Translations under genes and position numbers: made by a program
The notes under the pieces: model-generated
Told to the model about the DNA's origin: nothing
What the model saw: only the letters and a program-made list of their open reading frames with translations
Database searches by the model: none
Origin: Rhodobacter ferrooxidans
Lineage (GTDB): Bacteria > Pseudomonadota > Alphaproteobacteria > Rhodobacterales > Rhodobacteraceae
Assembly (NCBI RefSeq): GCF_000176015.1
Contig: NZ_ACYY01000021.1
Span: forward strand, 1 to 58,175
Length of the DNA stretch: 58,175 bases
Reading direction: 5' to 3'
Shown here: positions 17,495-27,190 of the stretch, piece after piece
Layout: every line of letters starts with the position of its first letter
How positions within the stretch are numbered: position 1 is the first letter of the stretch

Positions 17495-17962
17495 TCAATC
17501 CGGCGGATTGCGTTCGGTCTTCATCTGCCAGCTGCCACTGTCTTCGGACCAGTATTTTGCGTGCAGCCCCTGCGCCGTCAGGGTTTTCCACTGCGCCCGC
17601 GCGGTCTCCAGCGCCGCAGGGTCGTTGCCGTCGAACAGCACCCAGACCCGTTCCAGCGCCTCGGCCTCGCCGGTCAAGGGTTCGGCCCCATCGACCAGCA
17701 TCAACGCATGTGCAGCGTTGCCGATGGCACCGGTGCCCAGCAGCACCGGCTGATCGGCATCCTGCGGCCCGCCTTGCAGGCCATGCGGCAGGAAGCCTTC
17801 CTCCGGCCCCAGCCAAAGCCGCTCATCCAGCAGCGCCAGCCGCGCCGGGTCGGTGCCGCGCAGCATCACCCGCCAGCCCAAATCCAGCGCGCGCGACAGC
17901 AGCCCCGCCGCCGTCGCCTCGACCGGCGAGCGGGTCAGGTGGTAGAACAGCACCAGCACCAA
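17495..17962 (-). CDS. holC: DNA polymerase III chi subunit
   Basis: The roughly 155-residue protein matches HolC: FYHLTRSPVEATAAGLLSRAL at the N-terminus, LDERLWLGPEEGFLPHG, and NAAHALMLVDGAEPL. Chi links the clamp loader to SSB. It follows pepA, a gene pairing common in proteobacteria. The start is uncertain: TTG at 17962 or GTG at 17959, both just beyond the pepA stop, with GAGG in the pepA 3' end as the likely Shine-Dalgarno. Confidence 0.93.
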   Translation of the reverse strand: MVLVLFYHLTRSPVEATAAGLLSRALDLGWRVMLRGTDPARLALLDERLWLGPEEGFLPHGLQGGPQDADQPVLLGTGAIGNAAHALMLVDGAEPLTGEAEALERVWVLFDGNDPAALETARAQWKTLTAQGLHAKYWSEDSGSWQMKTERNPPD

Positions 17963-17966
17963 GCGC

Positions 17967-19436
17967 TCAAGCCTCGAAACGGTCAGCGATCAGCCGGTTC
18001 AGCGCCAGCACGCCCCAGCCGGTCGCGCCCTTGGGGGCGAGTGTGGTGTCGGCCTTGACCAGCGCCGTGCCGGCGATGTCCAGATGCACCCAAGGCATGT
18101 CGGGCTGAATGAAGCGTTTCAGGAACTGCGCCGCGGTGATCGCGCCGCCGTCGCGGCCCCCGACGTTCATCATGTCGGCAATCCGCGATTTCAGCTTGTC
18201 GTCATAGGCTTGCCCCATCGGCATCCGCCAGGCGCCCTCGCCCTCCGCCGCCGCCGCCTTCAGGAAAGCATCGCACAGCGCGTCGTCGTTGGAGAAAACC
18301 CCGGTATTTTCATGCCCCAGCGCCACGATGATGGCGCCGGTCAGGGTGGCCAGATCAATCACCCCCTTCGGCTTGAAGCGATCCTGGGCATACCAAAGCA
18401 CATCGGCCAGCACCAAGCGGCCCTCGGCATCGGTGTTGATCACCTCGATGGTGTCGCCCTTCATGGATTTAACCACGTCGCCCGGCCGCTGCGCCCGCCC
18501 GTCGGGCATGTTTTCCACAAGGCCGACCAGCCCCACCACATTGGCCTTGGCCTTGCGCATCGCCAGGGTGCGCATGACGCCCGCCACCACGGCGGCGCCG
18601 CCCATGTCCATGGTCATTTCTTCCATGCCCGCCGCGGGTTTGATCGAAATGCCGCCGGTGTCGAACACCACGCCCTTGCCGACCAGCGCCAGCGGCGCCT
18701 CGCCCTTCTTGCCGCCGTGCCATTGCATCACCACGACCTTGGAGGGCGTTTCAGACCCCATGCCGACGCCCAGCAGCGCGCCCATCCCGAGGTGCAGAAG
18801 CTGGTCTTCCTCAAGGATCTCCACCTCCAGCCCCAATTCGTGCATGGCGGCCAGACGGGCGGCGAAATCGAAGGTGGTCAAGACGTTGGCGGGCTCGTTC
18901 ACCAGATCGCGGGTGAAGAACACGCCTTCGACCAGCGCCGCCATCGGGCCTGCGGCGGCGGCCACGGCTTCGGGGGCGTTGACCATCAGGGTCACCGGGC
19001 CGGGGCTGGTTTTCTCGCCGGTCTTGTGGGGCGTGAAGTCATAGGCGCGCATGGCGATGCCAAAGGACAGCTCGGCGGCGCGGGGATGCGCCTCGGCCAG
19101 CACCAGCGTGCCGGCCTTGGACAGCGCCTTGCCGATCACGCCGCCGGCCTTGCGGGCGGTGGCTGCATCGGCACGCTTGTCCAGCCGCACCACCTGCACC
19201 GCCTCGGCGGCCAGACCCGCGGGCCAGGCCAGATCCTGCGCCTCGCCCGGTTTCAGCTTGGCAAAGGCCTCCGATCCCAGATAGCGCACCAGCGCCCCGC
19301 GCATCAGCTTGTCCAGCTTGCGCGCCGCCAGCCCGAGGCTGCCACCCTCGGCCACAAGCACCGCAATCCGCCCGGGCGCCTTTGCCAGGACCTCGGCATC
19401 GACGGCTTGAAACTGGATCGGAACGGGATGGGACAT
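17967..19436 (-). CDS. pepA: Leucyl aminopeptidase (M17)
   Basis: The 489-residue di-metal exopeptidase releases N-terminal residues from peptides. The N-terminal macrodomain-like region is followed by the catalytic domain with VGKGVVFDTGGISIKPA (metal Lys/Asp) and NTDAEGRLVLAD, the M17 signature. The length is normal. It is divergent from lptF by 180 bp and about 5 bp from holC, so a two-gene unit is likely. Confidence 0.97.
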   Translation of the reverse strand: MSHPVPIQFQAVDAEVLAKAPGRIAVLVAEGGSLGLAARKLDKLMRGALVRYLGSEAFAKLKPGEAQDLAWPAGLAAEAVQVVRLDKRADAATARKAGGVIGKALSKAGTLVLAEAHPRAAELSFGIAMRAYDFTPHKTGEKTSPGPVTLMVNAPEAVAAAAGPMAALVEGVFFTRDLVNEPANVLTTFDFAARLAAMHELGLEVEILEEDQLLHLGMGALLGVGMGSETPSKVVVMQWHGGKKGEAPLALVGKGVVFDTGGISIKPAAGMEEMTMDMGGAAVVAGVMRTLAMRKAKANVVGLVGLVENMPDGRAQRPGDVVKSMKGDTIEVINTDAEGRLVLADVLWYAQDRFKPKGVIDLATLTGAIIVALGHENTGVFSNDDALCDAFLKAAAAEGEGAWRMPMGQAYDDKLKSRIADMMNVGGRDGGAITAAQFLKRFIQPDMPWVHLDIAGTALVKADTTLAPKGATGWGVLALNRLIADRFEA

Positions 19437-19616
19437 GCGATTTCTCCAAGGTCATTGCCACCTGCGTCGGGGTTCGGGCCCAGGTTCAGCCCGGGCACGG
19501 CAGGGTTCTGCCCGACGCTAGCCCCTGAGGCCGGGCTTGACCAGATATGAGTTTTCCCCGCCGCCAATTTCGGCTAGCGTCGCGCGCAAGAGCAAAACCC
19601 CGGAGGCCTGCCTGAC

Positions 19617-20747
19617 GTGTCGAGATTCGACAGATACCTGCTGTCGCAATTGCTGGCGCTGTTCGGCTTTTTCTCGCTTGTGCTGGTGGCGGTCTATTGG
19701 ATCAACCGCGCGGTGCTGCTGTTCGACAAGCTGATCGGTGATGGCCAGTCGGCGCTGGTGTTCCTGGAGTTCTCGTTGCTGACCCTGCCCAGCGTGATCA
19801 TGCTGGTGCTGCCATTTTCGGCATTTGTGGCAACGGTTTACGGCATCAACCGCCTGACGCGCGACAGCGAGCTGGTGGTGATGCAGGCAACCGGCTTTTC
19901 GCCGCTGCGGCTGGCACGACCGGTGGCGATCTTCGGGCTGATCGTGGCGGCGATGATGGCGGTGCTGCTGCATGTGCTGGTGCCCGAAAGCCGCGCCACG
20001 CTGGCGCAGCGCACGCTGGAGGTTTCGGAAAACCTGGCGGCGCGGTTTCTGATGGATGGGCAGTTCATGCATCCGGCCAAGGGGATCACGCTTTACATCC
20101 GGGAAATCAGCCCGAAGGGCGAATTGCGCGACGTGTTTCTGGCCGACACCCGCAGCCCGACCAGCCATGCAACCTATACCGCCAGTCGCGCCTTGCTGGT
20201 GAAGGGTGACAGCGGGCCGAAACTGGTGATGCTGGACGGCATGGTGCAGAACCTGAACAACAAGGAAGGCCGGATGTCGGTCACGCGTTTTGCCGATTTC
20301 ACCTATGATCTGGCGACGTTGATTGCCGGGCCGAAAGTGCTGAAACGCAATGCCTCGGCCCTGTCCACATATGATCTGCTCTGGCCCAGTGCCGAGATTC
20401 TGCAGGAAACCGCCGAAACGCCCGAGGCCCTGTGGTTTCAGGCCCACAACCGGCTGGCGCAGCCCATTCTGGGGTTGGCGGCGGCGCTGATCGGGTTTTC
20501 GGCGCTGTTGCTGGGGGCGTTCAGCCGCTTTGGCCTTTGGCGGCAGATCGCGGTGGCGGTGGCGCTGATGATCACGGTGCAGGGCATTGCGACCACCATG
20601 CTCAGCCTGGGCCTGAAGCAGCCGGAATTCTGGCCCTTGGCCTATGCGGCGCCGCTGGCGGGGCTGGCCATGGCGGCGGGGTTGCTGTGGCTGGCGCAAC
20701 GGCCGCAGCGGCTGCGGCAACCGGGCTCTGCCGAGGCCGTGGCATGA
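19617..20747 (+). CDS. lptF: LPS export permease LptF
   Basis: The 376-residue YjgP/YjgQ-family protein forms with LptG and LptB the inner-membrane ABC transporter that extracts LPS for export. It has paired N-terminal helices (about 8-75), a periplasmic beta-jellyroll domain and four C-terminal helices in all. It starts with GTG behind CCGGAGG. The stop overlaps the lptG ATG (ATGA), indicating coupled 1:1 synthesis. It opens the lptF-lptG-lptD-surA-pdxA-rsmA run. Confidence 0.96.
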   Translation: MSRFDRYLLSQLLALFGFFSLVLVAVYWINRAVLLFDKLIGDGQSALVFLEFSLLTLPSVIMLVLPFSAFVATVYGINRLTRDSELVVMQATGFSPLRLARPVAIFGLIVAAMMAVLLHVLVPESRATLAQRTLEVSENLAARFLMDGQFMHPAKGITLYIREISPKGELRDVFLADTRSPTSHATYTASRALLVKGDSGPKLVMLDGMVQNLNNKEGRMSVTRFADFTYDLATLIAGPKVLKRNASALSTYDLLWPSAEILQETAETPEALWFQAHNRLAQPILGLAAALIGFSALLLGAFSRFGLWRQIAVAVALMITVQGIATTMLSLGLKQPEFWPLAYAAPLAGLAMAAGLLWLAQRPQRLRQPGSAEAVA

Positions 20748-21838
20748 CGCTGAGCCTGTATATCGCGCGGCGGTTCGTCTGGCTGTTGCTGGGAATCATT
20801 CTGGGGTTTGCCACCATCCTGTTGCTGATCGACAGCCTGGACCAGTTGCGCAGGCTTTCCGGCCAGGGGATCAGCCTGGGACAGGCCACGCTACTGGCGG
20901 CGATGAACATGCCGTCCAGCCTGTATCGCATCCTGCCGCTGCTGATGATCCTTGCGGCGATCACGCTGTTCATGGGCCTCGCACGGTCCAGCGAACTGGT
21001 GGTGGTGCGGGCCTCGGGGCGGTCGGGGCTGCGGTTTCTGGCCACGCCGGTGCTGGCGGCCCTGCTGTTCGGGGCGGTGGCGGTGGCGGTGCTGAACCCG
21101 CTGGTGGCCGCGACGCTGAAACGCTACGACACGCTGCTGTCGAAATACGCGCAAGACGGCGAAAGCGTGCTGTCGATCAACGATGACGGGCTGTGGTTGC
21201 GGCAAGGCGGGCCGGACGGGCAGACGGTGATCCACGCCGCCCGGGCCAATGCCGATGGCACCGAGCTGTTCTCGGTCACCTTCCTGTCGTTCGATGCCGC
21301 CGGTCTGCCCAGCGCGCGCACCGAGGCCCGCGAGGCCCGGCTGGGCGATGGGGCCTGGGCCTTGGTGGATGCCAAGACCTGGCCGCTGAATTTGGCCAAC
21401 CCCGAGGCTTCGGCGGCGCGGGAAACCGGAACCCGGCTGCCCTCTGATCTGACCCGCGATGCCATCCGCGACAGTTTCGGCACGCCGGCGGCGATCTCGA
21501 TCTGGAACCTGCCGTCCTACATTGCCGGGCTGGAGCGCGCCGGGTTTTCCGCCCGCAGCCACCGGGTGTGGTTGCAGACCGAGCTGGCGCTGCCGTTGCT
21601 GCTGGCCGCGATGGTGCTGATCGCCGCGGGTTTCACCATGCGCCCCACCCGGTCGGGCAAGACCGGCACCTATGTGCTGCTGGCGCTGCTGGGCGGTTTC
21701 GGCATCTTCTTTCTGCGCAACTTCGCGCAGGTGCTGGGCGAAAACGGCCAGATCCCGATCGCCATGGCGGCCTGGAGCCCGCCTGCCGCCGCCGTGCTGT
21801 TCGCGGTCGGATTGCTGCTGCATCTGGAGGATGGCTGA
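20744..21838 (+). CDS. lptG: LPS export permease LptG
   Basis: The 364-residue partner of LptF has the same layout: N-terminal helices (RRFVWLLLGIILGFATILLL), a PSSLYRILPLLMILAAI coupling segment, a periplasmic domain, and C-terminal helices with FTMRPTRSGKTG. I took the ATG at 20744, overlapping the lptF stop by 4 nt; the frame stays open upstream inside lptF. It overlaps lptD by 1 nt. Confidence 0.96.
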   Translation: MTLSLYIARRFVWLLLGIILGFATILLLIDSLDQLRRLSGQGISLGQATLLAAMNMPSSLYRILPLLMILAAITLFMGLARSSELVVVRASGRSGLRFLATPVLAALLFGAVAVAVLNPLVAATLKRYDTLLSKYAQDGESVLSINDDGLWLRQGGPDGQTVIHAARANADGTELFSVTFLSFDAAGLPSARTEAREARLGDGAWALVDAKTWPLNLANPEASAARETGTRLPSDLTRDAIRDSFGTPAAISIWNLPSYIAGLERAGFSARSHRVWLQTELALPLLLAAMVLIAAGFTMRPTRSGKTGTYVLLALLGGFGIFFLRNFAQVLGENGQIPIAMAAWSPPAAAVLFAVGLLLHLEDG

Positions 21839-23985
21839 TGCGTGGCCTGCGGCTTCTGGCGCTGACTGTTGCCCTGTGGCTTGGCCTGCTGGTGCCGCCG
21901 GCAGCCGCGCAGGACATGGCCACGCTGATTGCCAACCGGGTGTCGGTGGTGGGCGATGACACGCTGGTGGCCGAAGGGGCTGTCGAAGTGCTGTATCAGG
22001 GCCGCCGTCTGCGCGCCGCCCGCATCACCTATGACCGGCCCGCCGACCGGCTGCACATCGAAGGCCCGATCACCCTGATCGACGGCACCGGCAGCTTCCT
22101 GCTGGCCAGCCAGGCCGATCTTGCGGCCGATCTGTCCGAAGGCGTGCTGATTTCCGCCCGCATGGTGCTGAACCAGCAATTGCAGATCGCCGCGGCGCAG
22201 ATCATCCGGGTCGGTGACCGCTATACGCGGATGTCGAACAGCGTGGCCTCGTCGTGCCAGGTCTGCGCCGACAATCCGGTGCCGCTATGGGAGATCCGGG
22301 CGGCCAGTGTCGTGCATGACCAGTTGCGCCAGCAGCTTTACTTTGACAGCGCCCAGTTGCGGGTGGGCGGCGTGCCGGTGTTCTATCTGCCGCGGCTGCG
22401 GATGCCCGACCCGACGCTGAAGCGCGCCACCGGCTTTCTGACCCCGGAGCTGCGCACCACCTCGGGCCTGGGGCCTGGGGTCAAGGTGCCGTATTTCATT
22501 GCGCTTGGCCCGTCGCGCGACCTGACGCTGACGCCGTATCTGACCGCCAAATCCGGCCGCACGCTTGGGCTGCGCTATCGGCAGGCCTTTGCCACCGGCC
22601 AGATCGAGGTGACGGGGGCGGTTTCGACCGACGACATGCGGCCCGACAAGACCCGCGGCTATGTTCTGGCCACCGGCGCTTTTGATCTGCCGCGCAATTT
22701 CAAGCTTGATTTCAATCTGCAGGCGGTCAGCGACCCGGCCTATTATCTGGACTATGCGGTGTCCGATCAGGACCGGCTGGACAACCGCGTCGAGATCAGC
22801 CGCACCCGGCACAACGAATACATCTCGGGCCGGGTGATCCAGTTCCGCTCGATCCGGGCGGGCGAGGACAATGCCACGCTGCCGTCGCTGATCGGCGATT
22901 TCACCTTCCATCGCCGCTTTGACGGCGGGCCGCTGGGCGGCGAGGGCGGGCTGCGGTTCCAGACCCACAGCCATTACCGCACCTCGTCCAACCCGCTGGA
23001 CGCCGATCTGGACGGCCATGCCGATGGCCGCGATCTGAGCCGGGTGTCGCTGCGGGCCGACTGGCGGCGCAACTGGGTGTTGCCCGGTGGCGTGCTGGGG
23101 GCGGTGATGGGCGAGGTGTCGGGCGACATCTATGCGATCCGTCAGGACGCGCTGTATCAGGGCCAGACCACCCGGCTTGACGGCGCGGCGGCGGTCGAAC
23201 TGCGCTGGCCCTGGGTGTCCACGGCGACCACCGGTGCGGCCTATGTCATCGAGCCGGTGCTGCAACTGGTGGCCAGCCCGCGCCGCCTGGCCCCGCTGCC
23301 CAACGAGGATTCGGCGCTGGTGGAATTTGACGAGGGCAACCTGTTTTCGCTGAACCGCTTTGCCGGGTCGGATGCGCGCGAACGCGGGGTGCGGCTGAAC
23401 CTCGGGATCGGCTGGACCCGCTATGACCCGGCGGGCTGGAACCTGGGCGCCACGCTGGGCCGGGTGCTGCGGCGCACCGACCCGGCGCAATTCGGACCGG
23501 CCTCGGGGTTGGCGGGGCGCAGCTCGGACTGGCTGGCGGCCACGCAACTGTCGCTGGGCAGTGGCATCAAGATGACCAACCGGCTGCTGTTTGACGACAG
23601 CTTTGCCGTCACCAAGGCCGAAGTGCGGATGGACCTGAACCGCGACCGCTACGGGATCGGATCAAGCTATGTCTGGATGCTGGCCGATGCCGGCGAGAAC
23701 CGGCTGACCGACACCTCCGAGCTTTACCTTGATGGCCGCTACGACCTGACCGCCGCCTGGACCGGCAAGGCCGCGACGCGCTATGACCTGATCGCCGACC
23801 GCGCCACCAATGCCTCACTCGGGCTGGAGTTCCGCAACGAATGTCTGGCGATTGATCTTTCCCTCTCGCGTCGCTTCACGTCCTCGACTAGTGTGGAGCC
23901 GACAACCGATTTCGGCCTTTCGGTCGATCTTCTGGGGTTTGGCAGCGGCACCAAGGCCGGTCCGGCACGGGTTTGCCGCCGATGA
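21838..23985 (+). CDS. lptD: LPS assembly outer membrane protein LptD
   Basis: The 715-residue protein has a signal peptide (RGLRLLALTVALWLGLLVPPAAA), an N-terminal jellyroll (about 25-130, VLYQGRRLRAARITYDRPADR) that joins the periplasmic bridge, and a 26-strand-type barrel domain. Cys residues occur in SSCQVCADN and near the C-terminus (RNECLAID, ARVCRR), consistent with the disulfides of LptD. The ATG at 21838 overlaps the lptG stop and has GGAGG at 7-nt spacing. LptE, the partner lipoprotein, is not in the window. Confidence 0.95.
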   Translation: MRGLRLLALTVALWLGLLVPPAAAQDMATLIANRVSVVGDDTLVAEGAVEVLYQGRRLRAARITYDRPADRLHIEGPITLIDGTGSFLLASQADLAADLSEGVLISARMVLNQQLQIAAAQIIRVGDRYTRMSNSVASSCQVCADNPVPLWEIRAASVVHDQLRQQLYFDSAQLRVGGVPVFYLPRLRMPDPTLKRATGFLTPELRTTSGLGPGVKVPYFIALGPSRDLTLTPYLTAKSGRTLGLRYRQAFATGQIEVTGAVSTDDMRPDKTRGYVLATGAFDLPRNFKLDFNLQAVSDPAYYLDYAVSDQDRLDNRVEISRTRHNEYISGRVIQFRSIRAGEDNATLPSLIGDFTFHRRFDGGPLGGEGGLRFQTHSHYRTSSNPLDADLDGHADGRDLSRVSLRADWRRNWVLPGGVLGAVMGEVSGDIYAIRQDALYQGQTTRLDGAAAVELRWPWVSTATTGAAYVIEPVLQLVASPRRLAPLPNEDSALVEFDEGNLFSLNRFAGSDARERGVRLNLGIGWTRYDPAGWNLGATLGRVLRRTDPAQFGPASGLAGRSSDWLAATQLSLGSGIKMTNRLLFDDSFAVTKAEVRMDLNRDRYGIGSSYVWMLADAGENRLTDTSELYLDGRYDLTAAWTGKAATRYDLIADRATNASLGLEFRNECLAIDLSLSRRFTSSTSVEPTTDFGLSVDLLGFGSGTKAGPARVCRR

Positions 23986-24054
23986 TCCCGAACCTTTCTG
24001 CGGCAGCCCGCCGCGGGTATGCGCCTGCACGACCAAACAAGACCTGCTGATCCC

Positions 24055-25281
24055 ATGATGAGAATGCCCCAGATGATGCGTATCAAGACCGTGATCTTCG
24101 TGTTCCTGCTTGGACTGACCGGGGCCATTCCCGCGGCCGCACAGGATGGCCCGTTCGCGCCGCGGGTCTATGTCAACGACCGGGTGATCAGCCAGTATGA
24201 ACTGGACCAGCGCATCAGTTTCATGACCGTTCTGGGCCTGCGCGAGAATGTCGAGGAAGTCGCCCTGAACGCGCTGATCGACGAGCGGTTGCAGATGACG
24301 GTGGCCAAGCAATACAACGTCAAACTGACCCCGAAACAGGTCGAGGCCGGGATGGCCGAATTTGCCGGCCGCGCGCAACTGAGCACCGAGGAGTTCCTGA
24401 CCGCCCTGGCTCCGGCAGGTGTCGAAGCGCAGGGGTTTCGGGATTTCGTGACCGCCGGTCTGATCTGGCGTGAAATCGTGCGGGCGAAATTCGGCCCCCG
24501 CGCCAGTATTTCCGAGGCCGAGATCGACCAGGCGATTGCCCAGATCGACAAGAATACTTCGGTGCAGATTCTGGCCTCGGAGATCGTGATTCCGGCGCCG
24601 GAAGGCCAGTTGCCGGTGGCGCTGGCCACGGCGCGGCGGCTGAAGGCGCAAAGCCGCACGCCGGAAGATTTTGCCAAGGCCGCACGCGAGAATTCGTCAT
24701 CCAGTTCCGCCGGGCGCGGCGGGCGGCTGAACTGGACCCCGGTCGGCAATCTGCCGCCCGATGTGGTGCCGGTCTTGCTGGCGCTGAAGCCCGGTCAGGT
24801 CTCGGCCCCGGTCAAGCTTGAGGGCAGCGTGGCGCTGTTTCTGCTGCACGAGATCAAGGCGCAAGAGCAGGACGGGCCGGTGACGATGTCGGTGGATTAC
24901 GCGCAGTTCCTGCTGCCCAACACCACCGCCGCCGACGCCGAATTTGCCCGTATCCGCAACGAGGTGGATGTCTGCAACGACCTGAACAAGGTGGCGCTTG
25001 GCCTGCCGGCCGAGCAGTTGCTGCGCGAGACAAAGCCGATGGCGCAGGTGCCGTCGGACATCGGGCTGGAACTGGCCAAGCTCGATCCCGGCGAAAGCTC
25101 GACAGCCCTGGTGCGTGGCGGCAACCGGGTGTTCCTGATGCTGTGCAACCGGATTCCGGTGCTGGACGTTCCGCCGTCGCGCGAAGCGGTGCGGGCGCAA
25201 CTGCTGAATCAGCGGCTGGCGGCCTATGGGGCGGGCTATCTGGCCGATCTGCGCGCCAACGCCATCATCCGCGAGCCGTGA
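24055..25281 (+). CDS. surA: Periplasmic chaperone/PPIase SurA
   Basis: The roughly 408-residue protein has a signal peptide (IKTVIFVFLLGLTGAIPAAAQ), a SurA N-terminal chaperone domain (VYVNDRVISQYELDQRISF) and one parvulin region (about residues 165-270), where E. coli SurA has two. It assists outer-membrane protein folding, including LptD. Several in-frame ATGs (24055, 24058, 24064, 24073, 24076) precede the signal peptide and none has a strong Shine-Dalgarno, so the start is uncertain by up to 7 residues. Confidence 0.92.
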   Translation: MMRMPQMMRIKTVIFVFLLGLTGAIPAAAQDGPFAPRVYVNDRVISQYELDQRISFMTVLGLRENVEEVALNALIDERLQMTVAKQYNVKLTPKQVEAGMAEFAGRAQLSTEEFLTALAPAGVEAQGFRDFVTAGLIWREIVRAKFGPRASISEAEIDQAIAQIDKNTSVQILASEIVIPAPEGQLPVALATARRLKAQSRTPEDFAKAARENSSSSSAGRGGRLNWTPVGNLPPDVVPVLLALKPGQVSAPVKLEGSVALFLLHEIKAQEQDGPVTMSVDYAQFLLPNTTAADAEFARIRNEVDVCNDLNKVALGLPAEQLLRETKPMAQVPSDIGLELAKLDPGESSTALVRGGNRVFLMLCNRIPVLDVPPSREAVRAQLLNQRLAAYGAGYLADLRANAIIREP

Positions 25282-25289
25282 GCCCGGCT

Positions 25290-26261
25290 ATGCGGGCGCC
25301 GATCGCGCTAAGTTGCGGCGAGCCGTCGGGCATCGGTCCCGAGATTGCGGTCAAGGCGCGGTTGGCGCTTGGGCCCGAGGTGCCGCTGTTCTGGATCGGC
25401 GATCCGCGGCATCTGCCGGCGGGCAGCCTGTGGCAAGAGATTTCTGCACCCTTTGAGGCTTTGGCGGTGCCTGCCACCCACCTGCCGGTGCTGCGGCATG
25501 ACTTTCCGGCGCTTGCCGTGGCCGGGAAGCCCGATCCGGCCAATGCCGCCGGCGTCATCGACGTGATCTCGCGTGCCGTGGCGCTGGTGCAGGCGGGTGC
25601 GGCTTCGGCGGTCTGCACTTGTCCGATCAACAAGCAGGCGCTGCACGACGGCGCGGGCTTCGGCTTTCCGGGCCATACCGAATATCTGGCCGCTTTGGCG
25701 GGGGTGCCGCATGTGGTGATGATGCTGGCCTGCCCGCAATTGCGGGTGGTGCCGGTGACCATTCATATCGCCATTGATCAGGTGCCCGAGGCGTTGACCG
25801 CCGATCTGCTGGAGCAGACCATCCGCATCACCCATGCCGGGCTGATCCGCGATTTCGGCATTGCCAAGCCGCGCATCGCCGTGGCCGGGTTGAACCCGCA
25901 CGCGGGCGAAGGCGGGGCGATGGGGTCGCAGGAGGCGACTTTGATCGCGCCGGTGCTGGGCTGGCTGGCGGGCGAAGGCATGCAGATCACCGGCCCCTGG
26001 CCTGCCGACACGTTGTTTCATGCGGCCGCGCGGGCGAGGTATGACGTGGCGGTGTGCATGTATCACGATCAGGCGCTGATCCCGATCAAGACGCTGGATT
26101 TCGCCGGGGGGGTGAACGTGACGCTGGGCCTGCCGTTCATCCGCACCTCGCCCGACCATGGCACGGCGTTTGACATTGCCGGGCGTGGGGTGGCGGATGC
26201 GGCCTCTCTGGTGGCGGCGTTGCGGATGGCGCGGGACATGGCGGCGTCGCGCGGGCTTTGA
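25290..26261 (+). CDS. pdxA: 4-hydroxythreonine-4-phosphate dehydrogenase
   Basis: The 323-residue enzyme oxidises 4-phosphohydroxy-L-threonine in deoxyxylulose-dependent pyridoxal phosphate synthesis. It shows [10 protein letters not shown] at the N-terminus, FPGHTEYLA with a metal His, [10 protein letters not shown] and [11 protein letters not shown]. The ATG at 25290 is used here; a GTG at 25278 overlapping the surA stop (GTGA) is an equally plausible coupled start. Its place between surA and rsmA is conserved widely. Confidence 0.95.
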   Translation: MRAPIALSCGEPSGIGPEIAVKARLALGPEVPLFWIGDPRHLPAGSLWQEISAPFEALAVPATHLPVLRHDFPALAVAGKPDPANAAGVIDVISRAVALVQAGAASAVCTCPINKQALHDGAGFGFPGHTEYLAALAGVPHVVMMLACPQLRVVPVTIHIAIDQVPEALTADLLEQTIRITHAGLIRDFGIAKPRIAVAGLNPHAGEGGAMGSQEATLIAPVLGWLAGEGMQITGPWPADTLFHAAARARYDVAVCMYHDQALIPIKTLDFAGGVNVTLGLPFIRTSPDHGTAFDIAGRGVADAASLVAALRMARDMAASRGL

Positions 26262-26268
26262 TGCCGGT

Positions 26269-26287
26269 GCCTCCGGCGGGGATATTT
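26269..26287 (+). repeat. Intergenic repeat, family A copy 5
   Basis: This is an exact copy of GCCTCCGGCGGGGATATTT followed by GTGCAGAGAAGAA, inside the 61-bp gap between pdxA and rsmA. It is the one copy that lies between two co-directional genes of a probable operon. Confidence 0.8.
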
Positions 26288-26322
26288 GTGCAGAGAAGAA
26301 TACGGGTGCGGGGTGGGGTTTG

Positions 26323-27165
26323 ATGGCGGCGATTGATGGGTTGCCGCCGTTGCGCGCGGTGATTGCGGCGCATGATCTGGTGGCGAAAAAGCAGCTGGGG
26401 CAGAACTTTCTGCTGGACCTGAACCTGACGGCGCGGATTGCCCGGGCGGCAGGCGATCTGTCGGGCTGCGACGTGCTGGAGGTAGGGCCGGGGCCGGGCG
26501 GGTTGACCCGCGGCTTGCTGGCCGAAGGCGCGCGGCGGGTGCTGGCGGTGGAGAAGGACGCGCGTTGCCTTCCGGCGCTGGCCGAGATTGCCGCGGCCTA
26601 TCCGGGGCGGCTGGAGGTCATGCAGGGCGACGCGCTGGCGCTGGACGTGGCGGCGCATCTGGTGCCGCCGATCAAGATCGTGGCCAACCTGCCCTACAAT
26701 GTCGGCACCGAGTTGTTGATCCGCTGGCTGACGCCGGCGCACTGGCCGCCGTTCTGGGACAGTCTGACGCTGATGTTCCAGAAAGAGGTGGCCGAGCGGA
26801 TCGTGGCCAAGCCGGGGCCGAAAGCCTACGGGCGGCTGGCGCTGTTGTCGCAATGGCGGGCCGATCCGAAGATCGTGCTGACCCTGCCGCCCGAGGCCTT
26901 CACCCCTGCCCCCAAGGTGCATTCGGCGGTGGTGCATTTCCGCCGCCTGGACGCGCCACGCTTTGCCGCCGACGAGGCGGTGCTGGGACGGGTGACGGCG
27001 ATGGCGTTCAACCAGCGGCGCAAGATGCTGCGATCGAGCCTGAAGGCGCTGGCGCCGGATATCGAGGTGCGGTTGCGGGCGGCGGGCATCGAGCCGACCG
27101 CGCGGGCCGAGGAAATATCGCTGGAAGGCTTTTGCGCGCTGGCCCGCGAGGTGGCGGCGACATGA
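26323..27165 (+). CDS. rsmA: 16S rRNA dimethyladenosine transferase (KsgA)
   Basis: The 280-residue SAM enzyme dimethylates the two adjacent adenines in helix 45 of 16S r[14 protein letters not shown] opens the domain, [14 protein letters not shown] is SAM motif I and [11 protein letters not shown] is the NLPY catalytic motif. The start ATG at 26323 follows GGGGTTTG; longer frames run into pdxA and the repeat. The stop lies beside the terminator of the convergent DUF4167 gene. Confidence 0.97.
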   Translation: MAAIDGLPPLRAVIAAHDLVAKKQLGQNFLLDLNLTARIARAAGDLSGCDVLEVGPGPGGLTRGLLAEGARRVLAVEKDARCLPALAEIAAAYPGRLEVMQGDALALDVAAHLVPPIKIVANLPYNVGTELLIRWLTPAHWPPFWDSLTLMFQKEVAERIVAKPGPKAYGRLALLSQWRADPKIVLTLPPEAFTPAPKVHSAVVHFRRLDAPRFAADEAVLGRVTAMAFNQRRKMLRSSLKALAPDIEVRLRAAGIEPTARAEEISLEGFCALAREVAAT

Positions 27166-27186
27166 AAAAGGGGGCCGCGGCCCCCT
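27165..27186 (-). terminator. Intrinsic terminator of the DUF4167 gene
   Basis: GGGGGCCGCGGCCCCC (27170-27185) is a perfect palindrome. On the minus strand it is followed by TTTTT (27165-27169), a classical terminator 5 bp past the DUF4167 stop. It touches the last base of the rsmA stop codon. Confidence 0.85.
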
Positions 27187-27190
27187 GTTC

